A stretch of DNA of 64,000 nt from Corallium rubrum (GCA_964035015.1 CAXIUP010000112.1:1-64000); one strand, 5' to 3'; shown: positions 35,111 through 47,105, numbered from the stretch's first letter. Notes: a model not told the origin generated them from the sequence alone. Made by a program: numbers and translations.

Positions 35111-35395
35111 AATTATCAGTAGTCGAACATGGATCATCTGTGCATTCACAGGTGTAAAAGTCGAGATTGGATGGACCACAGCTAATCAAGTACCGGTCTC
35201 CGAGTTCTTTCTCTTGACATGAACGATCTTTGACAAAGTAAAATTCTAAAAATTATATGCGCATGAAGAGGCGCGCAAAATAGCTGTGCAAGGGTACGTT
35301 TCATATACGGCTGAATTCGACCATAGGGCCATATTATGAATTGTATGAATAAACACCGCAAGTATGTTCAATGCTCACTGCTCCCGCCAACATCT
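35111..35395. other. No gene recognised
   Basis: Unique-looking sequence before the satellite begins; no supported feature. Confidence 0.35.
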
Positions 35396-38300
35396 TAAAA
35401 TGAAGTCCTTTTGTTTGATGAGGCACGTAGGCATTCCTGTGCAAGCTGGTTTACAGGAAGGAAGCCAGACAAGCAGGCGGACAGACAAGCAGGTGGGCAG
35501 TCTAGCAATTTGTTTGTTAAGGGTACCAAGCTGCTTGCAGATGGGCGCCTGCAGGCTTGCGTGACGCGGGCAGGTGAGCTGACTGGCAGGTGTGTAGGAA
35601 GACAACCGGGCAAGAAAGCAGATGGGCAGACAAGCTGGCGGGCATGGCCTAGCAATTATTTTGTTTGGAATGGCAAGCTGCCTTGAGGTGGGCAGGCAGA
35701 TGGTAAGCTGGCAGGTAGGCAGGCAGGCATGCAGGTGGGTAGGTCAGCAGATGGGTACGCAGGAAAGGGCAAGTGTGCAGATGGGCAGGTTTGTAGGCAG
35801 GCAACAGGGGAAGCGATCAGGCGTACAGAAAAGCAGACAGGCAGCCTAGCAACGTGTTTGTTTAAGGTAGCACGCTGCCTGGAGACAGGTGCCTGCAAGC
35901 AGGAGAGCAGGTGCGCAGGCAGGCAGAAGGGCACACAGGAAAGAGCAAGTGTGCAGACGGGCAGGTTTGTAGGCAGGCAACAGGGGAAGCGATCAGGTGT
36001 ACAGGCAGGCAGCCTAGCAATTTGTTTGCTTAGACAGGTGCCCACAGGCACTCGCGATGCAGGCAAATGGGATGATGGGCGAGCAAGCAGGTGGACAGAC
36101 AAGATGGCTGGCATTCCATAACAGTTTGTTTGTTTAGGACAGCAAGCTGCCTGCAGGTGGTCAAACGGGCAGGCATAAGGGCATAAGGGCACGCTGGGAT
36201 GGGCAAGTGTGCAGATGGGCATGTGTGCAAACGGGCAGGTTTGTAGGCAGGCCGCAGGGCAAGTGGACAGGTGGGTAACCTAGCAATTTGTCTGTTTAGT
36301 GTCGCAAGCGCACATATGGGCAGATGGGCAGGTTTGTAGGCAGGCAGCTGAGCAAGCAAGCAAGCAGATGGACATAGCCTGGCAATATATTAGCCTGCTA
36401 TTTGCAGGTGAACAGGCAGTTGGGCACGCGAGTGCACGACCATGTGGAAATTTCGGTAAGTAGGCAGGTAGACAGGCAGGCAGTTAAGCACTTGGACAAC
36501 AAGGCAGATTTAGAGACCAGTAGCTCTGCAGGCTGGCCGTTGCGCAGCCAAACATTTCGGAACGCTGGCGGGCATGCAGCTGACGACTGTCAGTTTGACA
36601 AACCAAAAGACTAGTATTAAACAACCTGGGGGTGTGGCAGGACAGTGGATTGACTGGCTCTGCCACAGGGCAGTTGGGTAACTAGGCTTCCAAGTAGTCT
36701 GGTAGTCAGACACTGTAGTTTACGTACTGGTAGTCAGCTTGTCACTCAGTTGGTCAGCTGTCAGTCATGAAAGCACGGAAAACAAGTGTAGTTATCGCAT
36801 ACATGTCTCCACCAGAGAAAGTCTCATTTATCACACTTTTCATACACAAAACGCATACATCGTAGTTGTGGGGACTTAGAAGTCCTCACAATGTCGGTGT
36901 GTAACCCGTGCAGGTCCCCATAATGTACTGTGTAAAAATATTGTGTAAAGAAATCTTACTACCAAGACAACAAATAATCTAATTATTTTTGGGATACCAC
37001 CTTCTCTATTTGAGAATGTATTTTTAAAAGCGATCTTTCTGTGGCATGTAAATTGTTTGAAAATACAAAGTTGATTTTTAGTCTATCTGACAGTTGCGCA
37101 GCTTTCTGGGCAGGATCGCAGGCAGGCACACGGGCACACAGGCATGCGAGTGCAGGTGAGAAGGTTTGCAGGAAGGAAGCCAGGCAAGCAAGCAAGCAAG
37201 CGGACAGAGAAGCAGGCGGACAGCCTAGGAATTTGTTTGTTTAGGGTAAGAAGCTGCCTGGAGACAGGTGCCAGCAAGTAGCTGAGCTGGCATGCAGGCA
37301 GGTAGATGGGCGCGCAGGGACAGGCAAGTGCCAATGGGCAGGTTTGTGAGCAGGCAGCACGGCAATCGAGCAGGCGTGTAGACAAGCAGGCAAGCAGCCT
37401 AGCAATTTGTTTGTTTACAATAGCAAGCTGCCTGCACATGGGCGCCCGCAGGCACTTGCAATGTGGGCAAACGGCTGATGCCATCTTGTCGGCCCACAGG
37501 CTTGCTGCCCTGCCTTACGCTGCAGGTGGTCATGCATAAGATAGGCACGCAGGAAAGGGCAAGTGTGCAGATAGGCAGGTTTGTAGGCAGGCAACAGGGG
37601 AAGCGATGAGGTGTACAGACAAGCAGGCTGGCAGCCTAGCAATTTGTTTGTTTAAGGTAGCACGTTGCCTGGAGACAGGTGCCTGCAAGCAGGTGAGCAG
37701 GCGTGCAGACAGGCAGATGGGCACACAGGAAAGAGCAAGTGTGCAGACAGGCAGGTTTGTAGGCAGGCAACAGGGGAAGCGATCAGGTGTACAGGCAGGC
37801 AGCCTAGCAATTTGTTTGTTTAGGGTAGCAAGCTGCCTGGAGATGGGCGCCCACAGGTACTCGCGATGCGGGCAAATGGGATGATGGGCCAGCAAGCGGG
37901 CGGGCAGACATGATGGCTGGCATACCCTAACAGTTTGTTTGTTTAGGACAGCAAGCTGCCTGCAGGTGGTCAAACAGGTAAACAGACACACGGGCAAGTA
38001 CATTAGTGGGCAGGCATAAGTGCATGCCGGGATGGGCAAGTGTGCAGATTGGCATGTGTGTAAATGGGCAGGTTTGTAGGCAGGCAGCAGGGCAAGTGGA
38101 CAGGTGGGTAACCTAGCAATTTGTCTGTTTAGGGTCGCAAGCGGACATGTGGGCAGACGGGCAGGTTTGTAGGCAGGCAGCTGAGCAAGCAAGCAGATTT
38201 GCAGACCAGTAGCTGTGCAGGCTGGCCGTTGGACAGCCAAACATTTCGGAACGCTGGTGGACATGCAGCTGACGACTGTCAGTTTGACAAACCAAAAGAC

Positions 38301-39268
38301 TAGTATTAAAGCAACTTGGGGGTGTGGCAGGCCAGTGATTTCACTGGCTCTGCCACAGGGCAGTTGGGTAACCAGGCAACCAAGTAGTCTGGTAGTCAGA
38401 CAGTGTAGTGTACGTACTGGTAGTCAGCTTGTCAGTCGGTTGGTCAGCCGTCAGTCATGAAAGCACGGAAAACAAGTGTACTGTAGTTATTGCATACATG
38501 CCCCCACCTGAGAAAGGCACATTTATCACACTTTTCATACACAAAACGCATACATCGTAGTTGTGGGGACTTAGAAGTCCTCACAATGTCGGCGTGTAAC
38601 CCGTGCAGGTCCCCACAATGTGCTGTGTAAACATGTTGTGTAAAGATATCTTACTACCAAGACAACAAATATCTAATTATTTTTGGGATACCACTTTCTC
38701 TATTTGAGAATGTATTTTTAAATGCGACCTTTCTATGGCATGTAAATTGTTTCAAAATACAAAGTTGAATTTTAGTCTGTCAGTCAGTTGGGCAGCCTTC
38801 TGGGCAGGCAGATGGGCACACAGGCATGCGAGTGCAGATGAGAAGGTTTGCAGGAATGAAGCCAGGCAAGCAAGCGCAAAGAGAAGCAGGTGGACAGCCT
38901 AGGAATTTGTCTGTTCAGGGTAGGAAGCTGCCTGGAGACAGGTGCCCGCAAGCAGCTGAGCTGGCGTGCAGGCAGGTAGATGGGCACGCAAGGACAGGCA
39001 AGTGCAGATGGACAGGTTTGTGAGCAGGCAGCACGGCAATCGAGCAGGCGGGTAGACAAGCAGGCAGCCTAGCAATTTGTTCATTTACAGTAGCAAGCTG
39101 CCTGGAGATGGGTGCCCGCAGGTACTTGCAATGTGGGAAAACAGCAGATGCCATCTTGTCTGCCCACAGGCTTGCCGGCCCTGCCATAGCCTTCAGGTGG
39201 TCAGTCAGGCCAACAGGCATGCAGGCAACTGCATAATTGGGCAGGCAGGCAGGCAGACGGGCATGCAG
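35396..39268. repeat. gcaggcag satellite with higher-order units (left block)
   Basis: Short GCAGGCAG-type steps and a roughly 90-110-bp module (CCTAGCAATTTGTTTGTTTA, GCAAGCTGCCTG) are assembled into larger units. One marker, CAGCCAAACATTTCGGAACG, recurs at 36545 and 38234 and again at about 41087. Each unit also carries GGGGGTGTGGCAGG, a TTTGTGTATGAAAAGTG block, GTGGGGACTTAGAAGTCC and TTTGAGAATGTATTTTTAAA in the same order, so the unit is about 1.7 kb. Many open frames here (Cys/Pro/Leu/Ala-rich on minus, Gly/Arg/Gln-rich on plus) follow the repeat and are not called. Confidence 0.85.
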
Positions 39269-40765
39269 CACTGACCTATATATATAACTGGACTGCGTGC
39301 TCCTATTACCTTTGAGTTAGGAAAAGTGTCCCCATTTTCACTTTCAAAATGGCGGCATTTATGGGTCCTTTTGCTAATAGTGAAGGTCGCTGACCGATAC
39401 CTAAGAAGAAGCATCTCTAGTTCGTGTTGGACATGTTCGGTATTTAAAAAAATTAAGCTGTTTGGTTGGATAAACTGTACGTATGTTGTAGCCAGATGAA
39501 TTATCTTTCTTCCAGTATATTTGATAGCTGCTACAGCGGTTTATTTCTCGAGAGAACATTCGGAGAAGATATAATACATACGGAAAAAAATTTCAAAATA
39601 GCGGCCGTTATTATGATTTGGACATGTTCGGTATTTCGCTTTTTTTAGGGAAACTAAGCTATTTGGTCGGATAAACTGTACGTATGTTGTAGCAAGGTGA
39701 ATTCTCTTTCTGCCCATATATTTTATAACTTCCACAGTGGATTATTTCTTGAGAAAACGTTCGGAGTAGGCGGACTAGGCAAACTTTGTCGAATTTTCTG
39801 TCAGAATTTTTGCCAAGTCAGCATAATATCGTCCTGGTCTCGAGTTTATGTAAACAAAATATTTGCTGAGCGACCCGGGATGTTTTCATGATAAGAGTCT
39901 TATTGTAGTTCTGAACTGCAATAATAATAATCCTAGACAATTACTGTTGTAGCTTTCTAGCAGTCTGAATTAAAGACGTGCCGGCCGGCGGTACCGCACG
40001 AACACTTGGCAAAAAATAAACAAGACTGTCAATACACATGGTCATGGAAATCTAGAAACATTTCGTTTTATGAAGTCGCCAGCTCTATAAACAACCGCTG
40101 AAGATCACGAGAAAATCGTAAAGAAGCGAGGCGTACCGAGTTCTTCTTAGGGGCTGTTTACATGGGAGGCGATATTCCTATTTGGTCAGACAAATAATCT
40201 AGCAGGCCTCTTGAGTCGTTCCACAAGAAATTAACAATGACCAACCTGCATGCATTAACTCTTTCCTGTCCGAATTTATTGCTCTTTACTCTTTAGTATT
40301 TTGTTCTGGCTAACGCCAGCCGATTTTATTCACCTCTTGGGGAAGCCTTCACAGGAACACTTTTTAACTATGTCTCTAACTCTTTCCTGTCCGAATTGGT
40401 GTTTAGTATTTTATTCTGGCTAACACCAGACGATTTTATTCACCTCTGGGGAAGCCCTCGGACAGGAACGCTTTAATAAACGAGCTCTCTAACTCTTGCC
40501 TGTCCGAATTGGTCTTTAGTATTTCATTCTGGCTAACGCCAGACGATTTTATTCACCTCTGGGGAAGCCCTCGTATAGGAACGATTTATTAATAAAGTAA
40601 GAAAATAACTTTGTGTTTACAAAAATATTTTTTTGCCTATGATAAGTACATGACAGTGGTCGCTACCATTAGCAGAAGGACCCATAAATGCCGCCATTTT
40701 GAAAGTGAAAATGGGGACACATTTTTGGCCAGCACCCGCAGTGCAGTTATATATATACGTCAGTG
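39269..40765. mobile_element. 1.5 kb non-autonomous TIR transposon inserted in the satellite
   Basis: Long imperfect terminal inverted repeats (about 130 bp) start CACTGACSTATATATATAAC and include TTTCAAAATGGCGGCATTTA on both sides. The flanks GCATGCAG (39261-39268) and GCACGCAG (40766-40773) are an 8-bp duplication with one mismatch, though the satellite context makes chance similarity possible. Inside are a 140-bp direct duplication (39428-39565 and 39620-39768) and three MITE copies (40.26-40.58 kb). No transposase. Confidence 0.8.
40255..40592. repeat. Three tandem copies of the CTTTAGTATTTTACTCTGGC family
   Basis: Three copies of about 115 bp, each AACTCTTTCCTGTCCGAATT, CTTTAGTATT, CTGGCTAACGCCAGACGATT, CACCTCTGGGGAAGCC. 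They share the core with the single MITEs at 22388 and 29463. Confidence 0.8.
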
Positions 40766-42080
40766 GCACGCAGGGATGGGCAAGTGTGCAAACGGGCAGG
40801 TTTGTAGGCAGGCAACAGGGCAAGCGGACAGGTAGGTAACCTAGCAATTTGTCTGTTTATGGTAGCATGTGGGCAGACGGGCAGGTTTGTAGGCAGGCAG
40901 CTGAGTAAGCAAGCAGATGGGCATAACCTTTGTTAGCCAGCTATTTGCAGGTGAACACGCAGGTGGGCATGCAGGCACACCAGCATGCGGGAATTTCGGT
41001 AACTAGGCAGGTAGCCAGGCAGCCAGTTAAGCACTTGGGCAACAAGGCAGATTTGCAGACCAGTAGCTCTGCAGGCTGGCTGTTGGGCAGCCAAACATTT
41101 CGGAACGCTGGGGGCATGCAGCTGACGACTGTCACGTTGGCAAACCAAAAGACTACTATTAAAGCAACTTGGGGGTGTGGCAGGCCAGTGGTTCGACTGG
41201 CAGTCTCACAGCCTGCCACAGGACAGTCGGGTAACCAGGCAACCAAGTAGTCTGGTAGTCAGACAGTGCAGTGTACGTACTGGTTGTCAGTCAGTTGGTC
41301 AGCCAACACTCTTGAAAACATAGAAAACAAGTATAGTTATCGCATACATGTCCCCACCAGAGAAAGTCACATTTATCACACTTTTCATACACAGAACGCA
41401 TACATCGTAGTTGTGGCGACTTTCAAGTCCTCACAATGTCGGTGTGTAACCCGTGCAGGTCCCCATAATGTGCTGTGTAAAATATCTTATTACCAAGACA
41501 ACAAATATCTAATTATTTTTGGGATACCACCTTCTCTATATGAGAATGTATTTTTAAATGTGACCTTTCTGTGGCATGTAAATTGTTTCAAAATACAAAG
41601 TTGATGTTTAGTTTGTCAGTCAGATGGCCGGCCTTCTGGGCAGCAGGCAGGTGAGCCGGTTTGCAGGTAGGAAGCCAGGCAAGAAAGTGGACAGAGAACC
41701 TGGCGGACAGCCTAGGAATTTGTTTGTTTAGGGTTGGAAGCTGCGTGGAGACAGGTGCGCACAAGCAGCTGAGCAGGCGTGCAGTTAGGTAGATGGGTGC
41801 GCAGGGACAGGCAAGTGCAGATGGGCAGGTTTGTGAGCAGGCAGCACGGCAATCGAGCAGGCGGGTAGACAGGCAGGCAGCCTAGCAATTTGTTTGTTTG
41901 TAGTAGCAAGCTGCCTGGAGACGGGCGCCCACAGGCACTCGCAATGCGGGCAAACGGCAGATGGGTCAGCAAGCAGGTGGGCAGACAAGATAGCTGCCAT
42001 GGCCTGCATATGGGCACGCAGGCCAATGGGCACGCAGGCAAGTGCATAAGTGGGCAGGCATGCAGGCAGACCTGCATGCA
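40766..42080. repeat. gcaggcag satellite (right block)
   Basis: Continuation of the satellite after the 1.5 kb insertion: the marker modules return in the same order, ending near 42080 in a 60-bp hairpin (42085-42150, CCCAGAGGCCAC / GTGACCTCTGGG). Confidence 0.85.
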
Positions 42081-42364
42081 CAACATTCTCTTTCCCAGAG
42101 GCCACAATCCTTTTGGCAGTCAAAACGATCGTGACCTCTGGGAACAAGAATGAATCTATAGACTATAGAGTTTGCTGGAATGAATTGTACAATCGGTTTC
42201 GTCACTCGATTAAGCTCGGGATCGAACTCAATTAAGTGATTTTACGAGTTGCTATTGGCGAGTATTCATAAGACTCTGCTGGCAAGGTGGTTATTTTGCA
42301 AAACGCAAACTCCCAACGTAGTGGGGGGCAATCCGCTGGAAGATCGGTGGAAATGGGTTGTTCC

Positions 42365-42367
<3 letters not shown>

Positions 42368-42422
<55 letters not shown>
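42368..42422. repeat. (AT)n microsatellite
   Basis: Pure AT run of about 55 bases. Confidence 0.95.
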
Positions 42423-42424
<2 letters not shown>

Positions 42425-42667
42425 GCGGCTTTTTCCAAAACCCGCCAAAGTACTAGTGGAGAATTTCAAATCTGTTACGTTTATTAATAAACTAGAAATA
42501 TGTTAACACAACAACCCTTAAACACTCGCACCCTTTTTTTTTGGGAGCCTGTCGGAACAGTTAAAAATATAGTTTTAAACTTTTAATTCAAGTATAATAT
42601 TTGAAATAAAAATAATTTTTTAGCATAAATTTTTAAAGAAAAAGGTAATAAGTAGCCTATGTGTAGA

Positions 42668-42990
42668 GGGTCTACCAACTTCTGTCGGAAGCTTGCCACG
42701 TATACGTCACATCCGATTCCAGTTTTTGGGTAAATTAACGTAAATTAATGAAAGAATTGTCTCAGCGCTTTCTCTTGATGCTCGTAAAAGCTTTCCACTT
42801 GCAAGCGATTGCAAGCCGTAGTAAGTGCTTCTTGAAATTTGCCCAAATCGTACGCCACTCTTCCAAATTAACTTCGAATCCGCCATCTTGAAGCAAAAGG
42901 CAACATGCATAAATTTACGTTAATTTACCCAAAACTGGAATGGGACGTATGAGGGGGCAAGCTTTTGATCGAAGTTGCGTAGACCCTCAC
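42668..42990. mobile_element. Foldback/MITE, arms about 90 bp
   Basis: AGGGTCTAC...AAGCTTGCC...CCAGTTTTTGGGTAAATTA on the left is mirrored on the right. Interior contains AATCCGCCATCTTGAAGC. Another GGGTCTAC copy follows at 43008. Confidence 0.7.
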
Positions 42991-43099
42991 GAGAAACGAG
43001 TGCTGAGGGTCTACACGCAGGCTAGGTAATAACTAACAAAGAAGAATTTTAAGACAAAAATAATAATAGCATAAATGGGATCTCGCCTCCATATAAACA

Positions 43100-43435
43100 C
43101 CATGTATTGTATTGTATTGTATTGTATTGTATTGTATTATTGTATTGTATTGTATTGTATTGTACTCTACTGCACTTCACTGCGCTTTATTGCACTGCAC
43201 TTCACTACACTGTATTTGTACTGTACTGTACTGTACTGTACTGTACTGTACTGTACTGTACTGCATTGCTTGGTATTGCATTGTATTGGAGTTTTGTAAA
43301 GTTTTGTATTGTATAGTTTTGTAGTGTATTAACATTTAGTGCATTGTAAGGATGACTGTGTCACATTGTATTGTATTGCATTACATTGTTTTGCATTGCA
43401 TTGCATTGTATTACATGCATGTATTGGAGTCCATT
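43100..43435. repeat. Pentanucleotide runs (TATTG)n and (TACTG)n
   Basis: Blocks of GTATT, then CTGTA, with degenerate CTTCACTGCACT between. Cys/Ile/Val/Leu open frames are artefacts. Confidence 0.9.
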
Positions 43436-43439
43436 GCAT

Positions 43440-45150
43440 TGAAATACATTATTTTGAAAATATTACTGTAACTTTGCAAGTCTCTCTATTTCAATACCTT
43501 AAATTTTCATGTATCTTTTTAGGCTAGAGTACAATGTAGAAAACCAAACAAAAAGAAAGAAGGAAAGATATAATTTTATTCTACTAACTATTTAACAAGT
43601 AAGTAGAAAAATGTTTATTTTTAATGCGGCTTATTTATAAATTATTAAAGATCATTTTTAGTGCAAAGTTTCGCAGAAACTTTGCAGTATTGTGATGGTG
43701 GCGAAAATTCACACGATAGATAGTGTAAACTTTTCCGGGGGTGTGCCAAGTTTACCGACATATAAGTTGTCGTGCTTGGATGAATAATATCGTTGTCAAT
43801 AGGTACTTTAAAGAGTTTCACTGATAACTAAGACAATTTAGTAAAGTATCTGTGGATATCTCTTGAAAGACTTAAATCAAAAATTACATTTTAATCTTGA
43901 AGTATGTCGAGTCTAAAATCAGAATATAATGTTTTCCTCTGGGTGTTTCCCCCCCGGTTTATGTAGAAATCTTACTGCGCACGCGCGAAACTAAATTTTA
44001 CAGCAAAAGTGAATACCATATAATGACGGAGACACAAGAAGGCATGACCAACAAGCGATTAATAGAGAGGAGGCGATGAATTTTCTTGTCAAAATAAGGA
44101 CTATGTGGTCTAATTAAATATGGTCTGAGCGAAAGGATTATATTGTCACATGTGTTTCGAGGTAAGCGTATGTTCAGTAGTTTTTATTAGTTTATATTTC
44201 ACTGTTGATGAATCGCACCCAGCCGCCCAACTGCTAATTTTGAAATTTATAGAGTCAAACTAGAGATTTTCTTAAGAGTGGTATGATATTAGCCGCTCAG
44301 GTATGATGAACGAAGGGCGCTGAGTGCATAAACTTTCTTAGACGATAAACTCAGTACAATCATCGTCTTTTGTTTTGGTCGTTTGTGCTGCCGTGTTTAA
44401 CATAATTCATCTTTTTTTCGCCTCTTCACGGTTTGGTGATTTCCAAATACTTTATATACACAACTATATTTTCATACTATTAAGGCCTACGACAATTGCC
44501 TCAGACAAAATTACAAGTCACAAACGACGTGTTTCCCATAACGCAGATACGCTGTATCATAGATTCATAGTCCAGTTTATTTTGTGTCGATTCTCAAGGC
44601 TGCCGTAGTTAGTTTTTCTTTGCCGACATATAAAAGTAATGTGTATTAAATCAGCGCTTGAGAAGTCGGCTGTTTGCATAATTGCATCATCGCTGTACTT
44701 TTATAGTATAAATATCATACGACATTTAACGGCTGGTTCCAGACGGCGTATTTTATGAAATTTCAATTCACAGTCGAGTTTAACATATAGCCGACTCGCC
44801 TTCTTTTGTTTTTATGTCAAGATACCTCGGGCTCAGTGAAAGTCAGCTCTAGTAAAGCAGCCGCCAGCCGAGTACCAGACTTTGAATCCTTTATCAATTC
44901 GCGTGATAGATTTAAACAAAAACAGATATTTTATAATAACAGAATAGTCGAAGGTAAAATGAGTTGTTTACGTGTCATTGATACGACCGGATATGAGAGA
45001 TGAAATCATGTGAGGCATATGACGCCTAGCAACGGGAACGTCCTTTGATGTGATTGGTGTCTAAATACGGAAATGAGTTTTTTGGTCACATGATATGCTG
45101 TTGTTTTGCACGTTTTCTTTCTTTTCGACGAGGTATTCGAGAAGTGAAGT
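43440..45150. other. No supported gene
   Basis: 43454-43620 and 45775-45930 are diverged copies of one segment (GTAACTTTGCAAGT, TAAATTTTCATGT, GAAAGATAT, AACAAGTAAGTAG). A 65-residue frame at 44806-45003 contains PDFESFINSRDRFKQKQIFY, which resembles the start of recombinase-like proteins in cnidarians, but there is no further support. Confidence 0.4.
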
Positions 45151-45345
45151 TATGTCTGTGTTCTATGCGACTTTTTACAATCCTGCGACTCGCCAGGAAG
45201 CTTCAGTTGGTAGCGAAATGCGAGTAGATGGCCAATGTGTCATCGACACAACGTTCAGTTGCCACGTTAGCACTTCAGGTGCAAAAGGTGACGAGGTGTC
45301 AACGTGCACCGACACAGACCCAAAAGTTCACGGGTCTATCACAAC
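45151..45345 (+). CDS. Possible first exon of an unidentified gene
   Basis: ATG TCT GTG opens 65 codons with coding-like composition (MSVFYATFYNPATRQEASVG ... TDTDPKVHGSITT) ending at a strong donor, ACG|GTGAGC. I do not recognise the protein; it has scattered Cys and acidic residues. The next exon could lie beyond the microsatellites, for example at 48209, but nothing proves the link. Confidence 0.3.
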
Positions 45346-45689
45346 GGTGAGCAATTGTGAACTCTATCAAAATCTATCAAATACTTATGAACATGTATCG
45401 TCAAATTTAAAGCAAAATAAATCATTTGAAATGTAAAAAGCTCAAGTGTTTTTTACTTTTTTTATGTTGAAATACAGTACTGTTAATTGCTCTACGAAAC
45501 TTTGCACTATCCTTGGATTCTAGTTATATGTTGTTCTGTATAAGTATTGTAAAGTTTTTAGAGATGTGCCAGATCTGGGTATTGGTGCCCAGTGGGTAGT
45601 ATCCAATAAAATTCTGCTATCTATCAGTGTCTGGTATTTTGTTAAACTGTTTACAGTTTTAAAGGACTGGCTTCCCTTCCCTTGTCTTA

Positions 45690-45735
45690 ATTGTTTTGTT
45701 TTGTTTTGTTTTGTTTTGTTTTGTTTTGTCTTGCC
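45690..45735. repeat. (TTTTG)n short array
   Basis: Nine TTTTG units, the same unit that opens the large ladder at 46010. Confidence 0.9.
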
Positions 45736-45984
45736 TCACTTTGTCTTGGCACTTGCCTTGCATGATTTGGATTGATTCGAATTACAGCATTGTAACTTTG
45801 CAAGTATATTTATTGTATATCATAAATTTTCATGTCTTATTTCTATGTCAGAGTTTAACTATAGACCATCAAACATGGAGACAGAAAGATATTTACAAGT
45901 ATAGACAAGTAAGTTAGAAAAGAACAATTTATATCTATTTTATGCACTGCTATGTCCTATACCTATTTATAAATAAATGATATC

Positions 45985-46336
45985 TATATATTGTCTTGTC
46001 TTGCATCTTGTTTTGTTTTGTTTTGTTTTGTTTTGTTTTGTTTTGTTTTGTTTTGTTTTGTTTTGTTTTGTTTTGTTTTGTTTTGTTTTGTTTTGTTTTG
46101 TTTTGTTTTGTTTTGTTTTGTTTTGTTCTGTTTTTTGTTTTGTTTTGTTTTGTTTTGTTTTGTCTTGTCTTGTCTTGTCTTGTCTTGTCTTGTCTTGTCT
46201 TGTCTTGTCTTGTCTTGTCTTGTCTTGTCTTGTCTTGTCTTGTCTTGTCTTGTCTTGTCTTGTCTTGTCTTGTCTTGTCTTGTCTTGTCTTGTCTTGTCT
46301 TGTCTTGTCTTGTCTTGTCTTGTCTTGTCTTGTCTT

Positions 46337-46374
<38 letters not shown>

Positions 46375-46540
46375 CCTGGTGCCTGGTGCCTGGTGCCTTG
46401 TGTCTGGTGCCTTGTGTCTGGTGCCTTGCCTTGCATTGCATTGCATTGCATCGCATCTTGTCTTGCATCTTGTCTTGCATCGCATCTTGTCTTGCATTGC
46501 CTCTTGCCTTGCGTCTTGTCTTGCGTCTTGTCTATGATAA
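45985..46540. repeat. Ladder of related short repeats: TTTTG, TCTTG, TGTCTGG, TGCCTGG, TTGCA
   Basis: About 27 TTTTG units change to about 35 TCTTG units, then to about five GGTGTCT and four GGTGCCT units and finally GCCTTGCATTGCATC variants. Each block differs from its neighbour by a small change. Six open frames cover it on both strands; all are artefacts. Confidence 0.95.
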
Positions 46541-46617
46541 AAAAAATAAAGTGACATGGTAAGTTGTACATATACATGTAGTGCATCTGGTACGTTTGCG
46601 AGCTTGGTGTAATGTAA

Positions 46618-46768
46618 CAGAAGTTCGGTAGACGTTCGTCAAGCTCAAATAGTCAGAAAAATTTCTGAGACCCCAGATGGGGTTCGAACCTACAACCTTC
46701 CAATGATCGGTTGGACGCGTCTCAGAAATTTTTCTGAGTAATTGAGCTTGACGAACGTCTACCGAACG
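46618..46768 (-). mobile_element. SINE fragment with inverted tail
   Basis: On the minus strand GGTTGTAGGTTCGAACCCC gives a perfect tRNA box B; TTGAGCTTGACGAACG follows. The sequence CAGAAAAATTTCTGAG plus the tail is repeated in inverse on the other side, making a hairpin. No cloverleaf can be folded, so it is not a tRNA gene. Confidence 0.6.
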
Positions 46769-46833
46769 TTTGTTACAAAAAAACAAATATGTTATTTACC
46801 GGTTTTGGTTGGTCCGTACTGGGAAATATTTGC

Positions 46834-46837
<4 letters not shown>

Positions 46838-46883
<46 letters not shown>

Positions 46884-46940
46884 TAGGTAGGTAGCTAGCT
46901 AGCTAGCTAGCCAGGTAGGTAGGTAGGTAGGTATGTAGGT
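46838..46940. repeat. (AT)n(GGTA)n(GCTA)n microsatellite
   Basis: AT run followed by GGTAGGTA, CTAGCTAG and again GGTAGGTA. Confidence 0.9.
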
Positions 46941-46959
46941 AGATATACTTAATATTAAG

Positions 46960-47105
46960 GACTTATTAACCGAGTGCGAGGTCTGTACGGGAAAGTATTT
47001 GCCTGAGGTTTTCGTACAGAGCGAGCGACGAAGGAGCGAGGTTTGTGCGATAAAACCGAGGGCAAATACTTTCCCATACAGACCGAACAAACGAGGTTAA
47101 TAAGG
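46960..47105. mobile_element. Foldback of about 145 bp
   Basis: CTTATTAACC...GAGGTCTGTACGGGAAAGTA is mirrored by TACTTTCCCATACAGACC...GAGGTTAATAAG. Confidence 0.7.

Noticed and set aside
42085-42150. Separate transposon at the satellite edge
   Set aside because: Only a short hairpin (CCCAGAGG / CCTCTGGG) without terminal structure; noted within the satellite entry.
35375-42205. Many Cys/Pro/Ala-rich (minus) and Gly/Gln/Arg-rich (plus) frames
   Set aside because: They follow the gcaggcag satellite, exist on both strands, and show no domain or splice pattern.
45950-46586. Six overlapping frames of about 180-200 codons (KTRQD, CFVLF, SCLVL types)
   Set aside because: Every frame of a pentanucleotide repeat without stop codons is open; no non-repeat sequence supports a gene.
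46650-46720. tRNA gene
   Set aside because: A box B is present but no acceptor or anticodon stem can be folded; better explained as a SINE.
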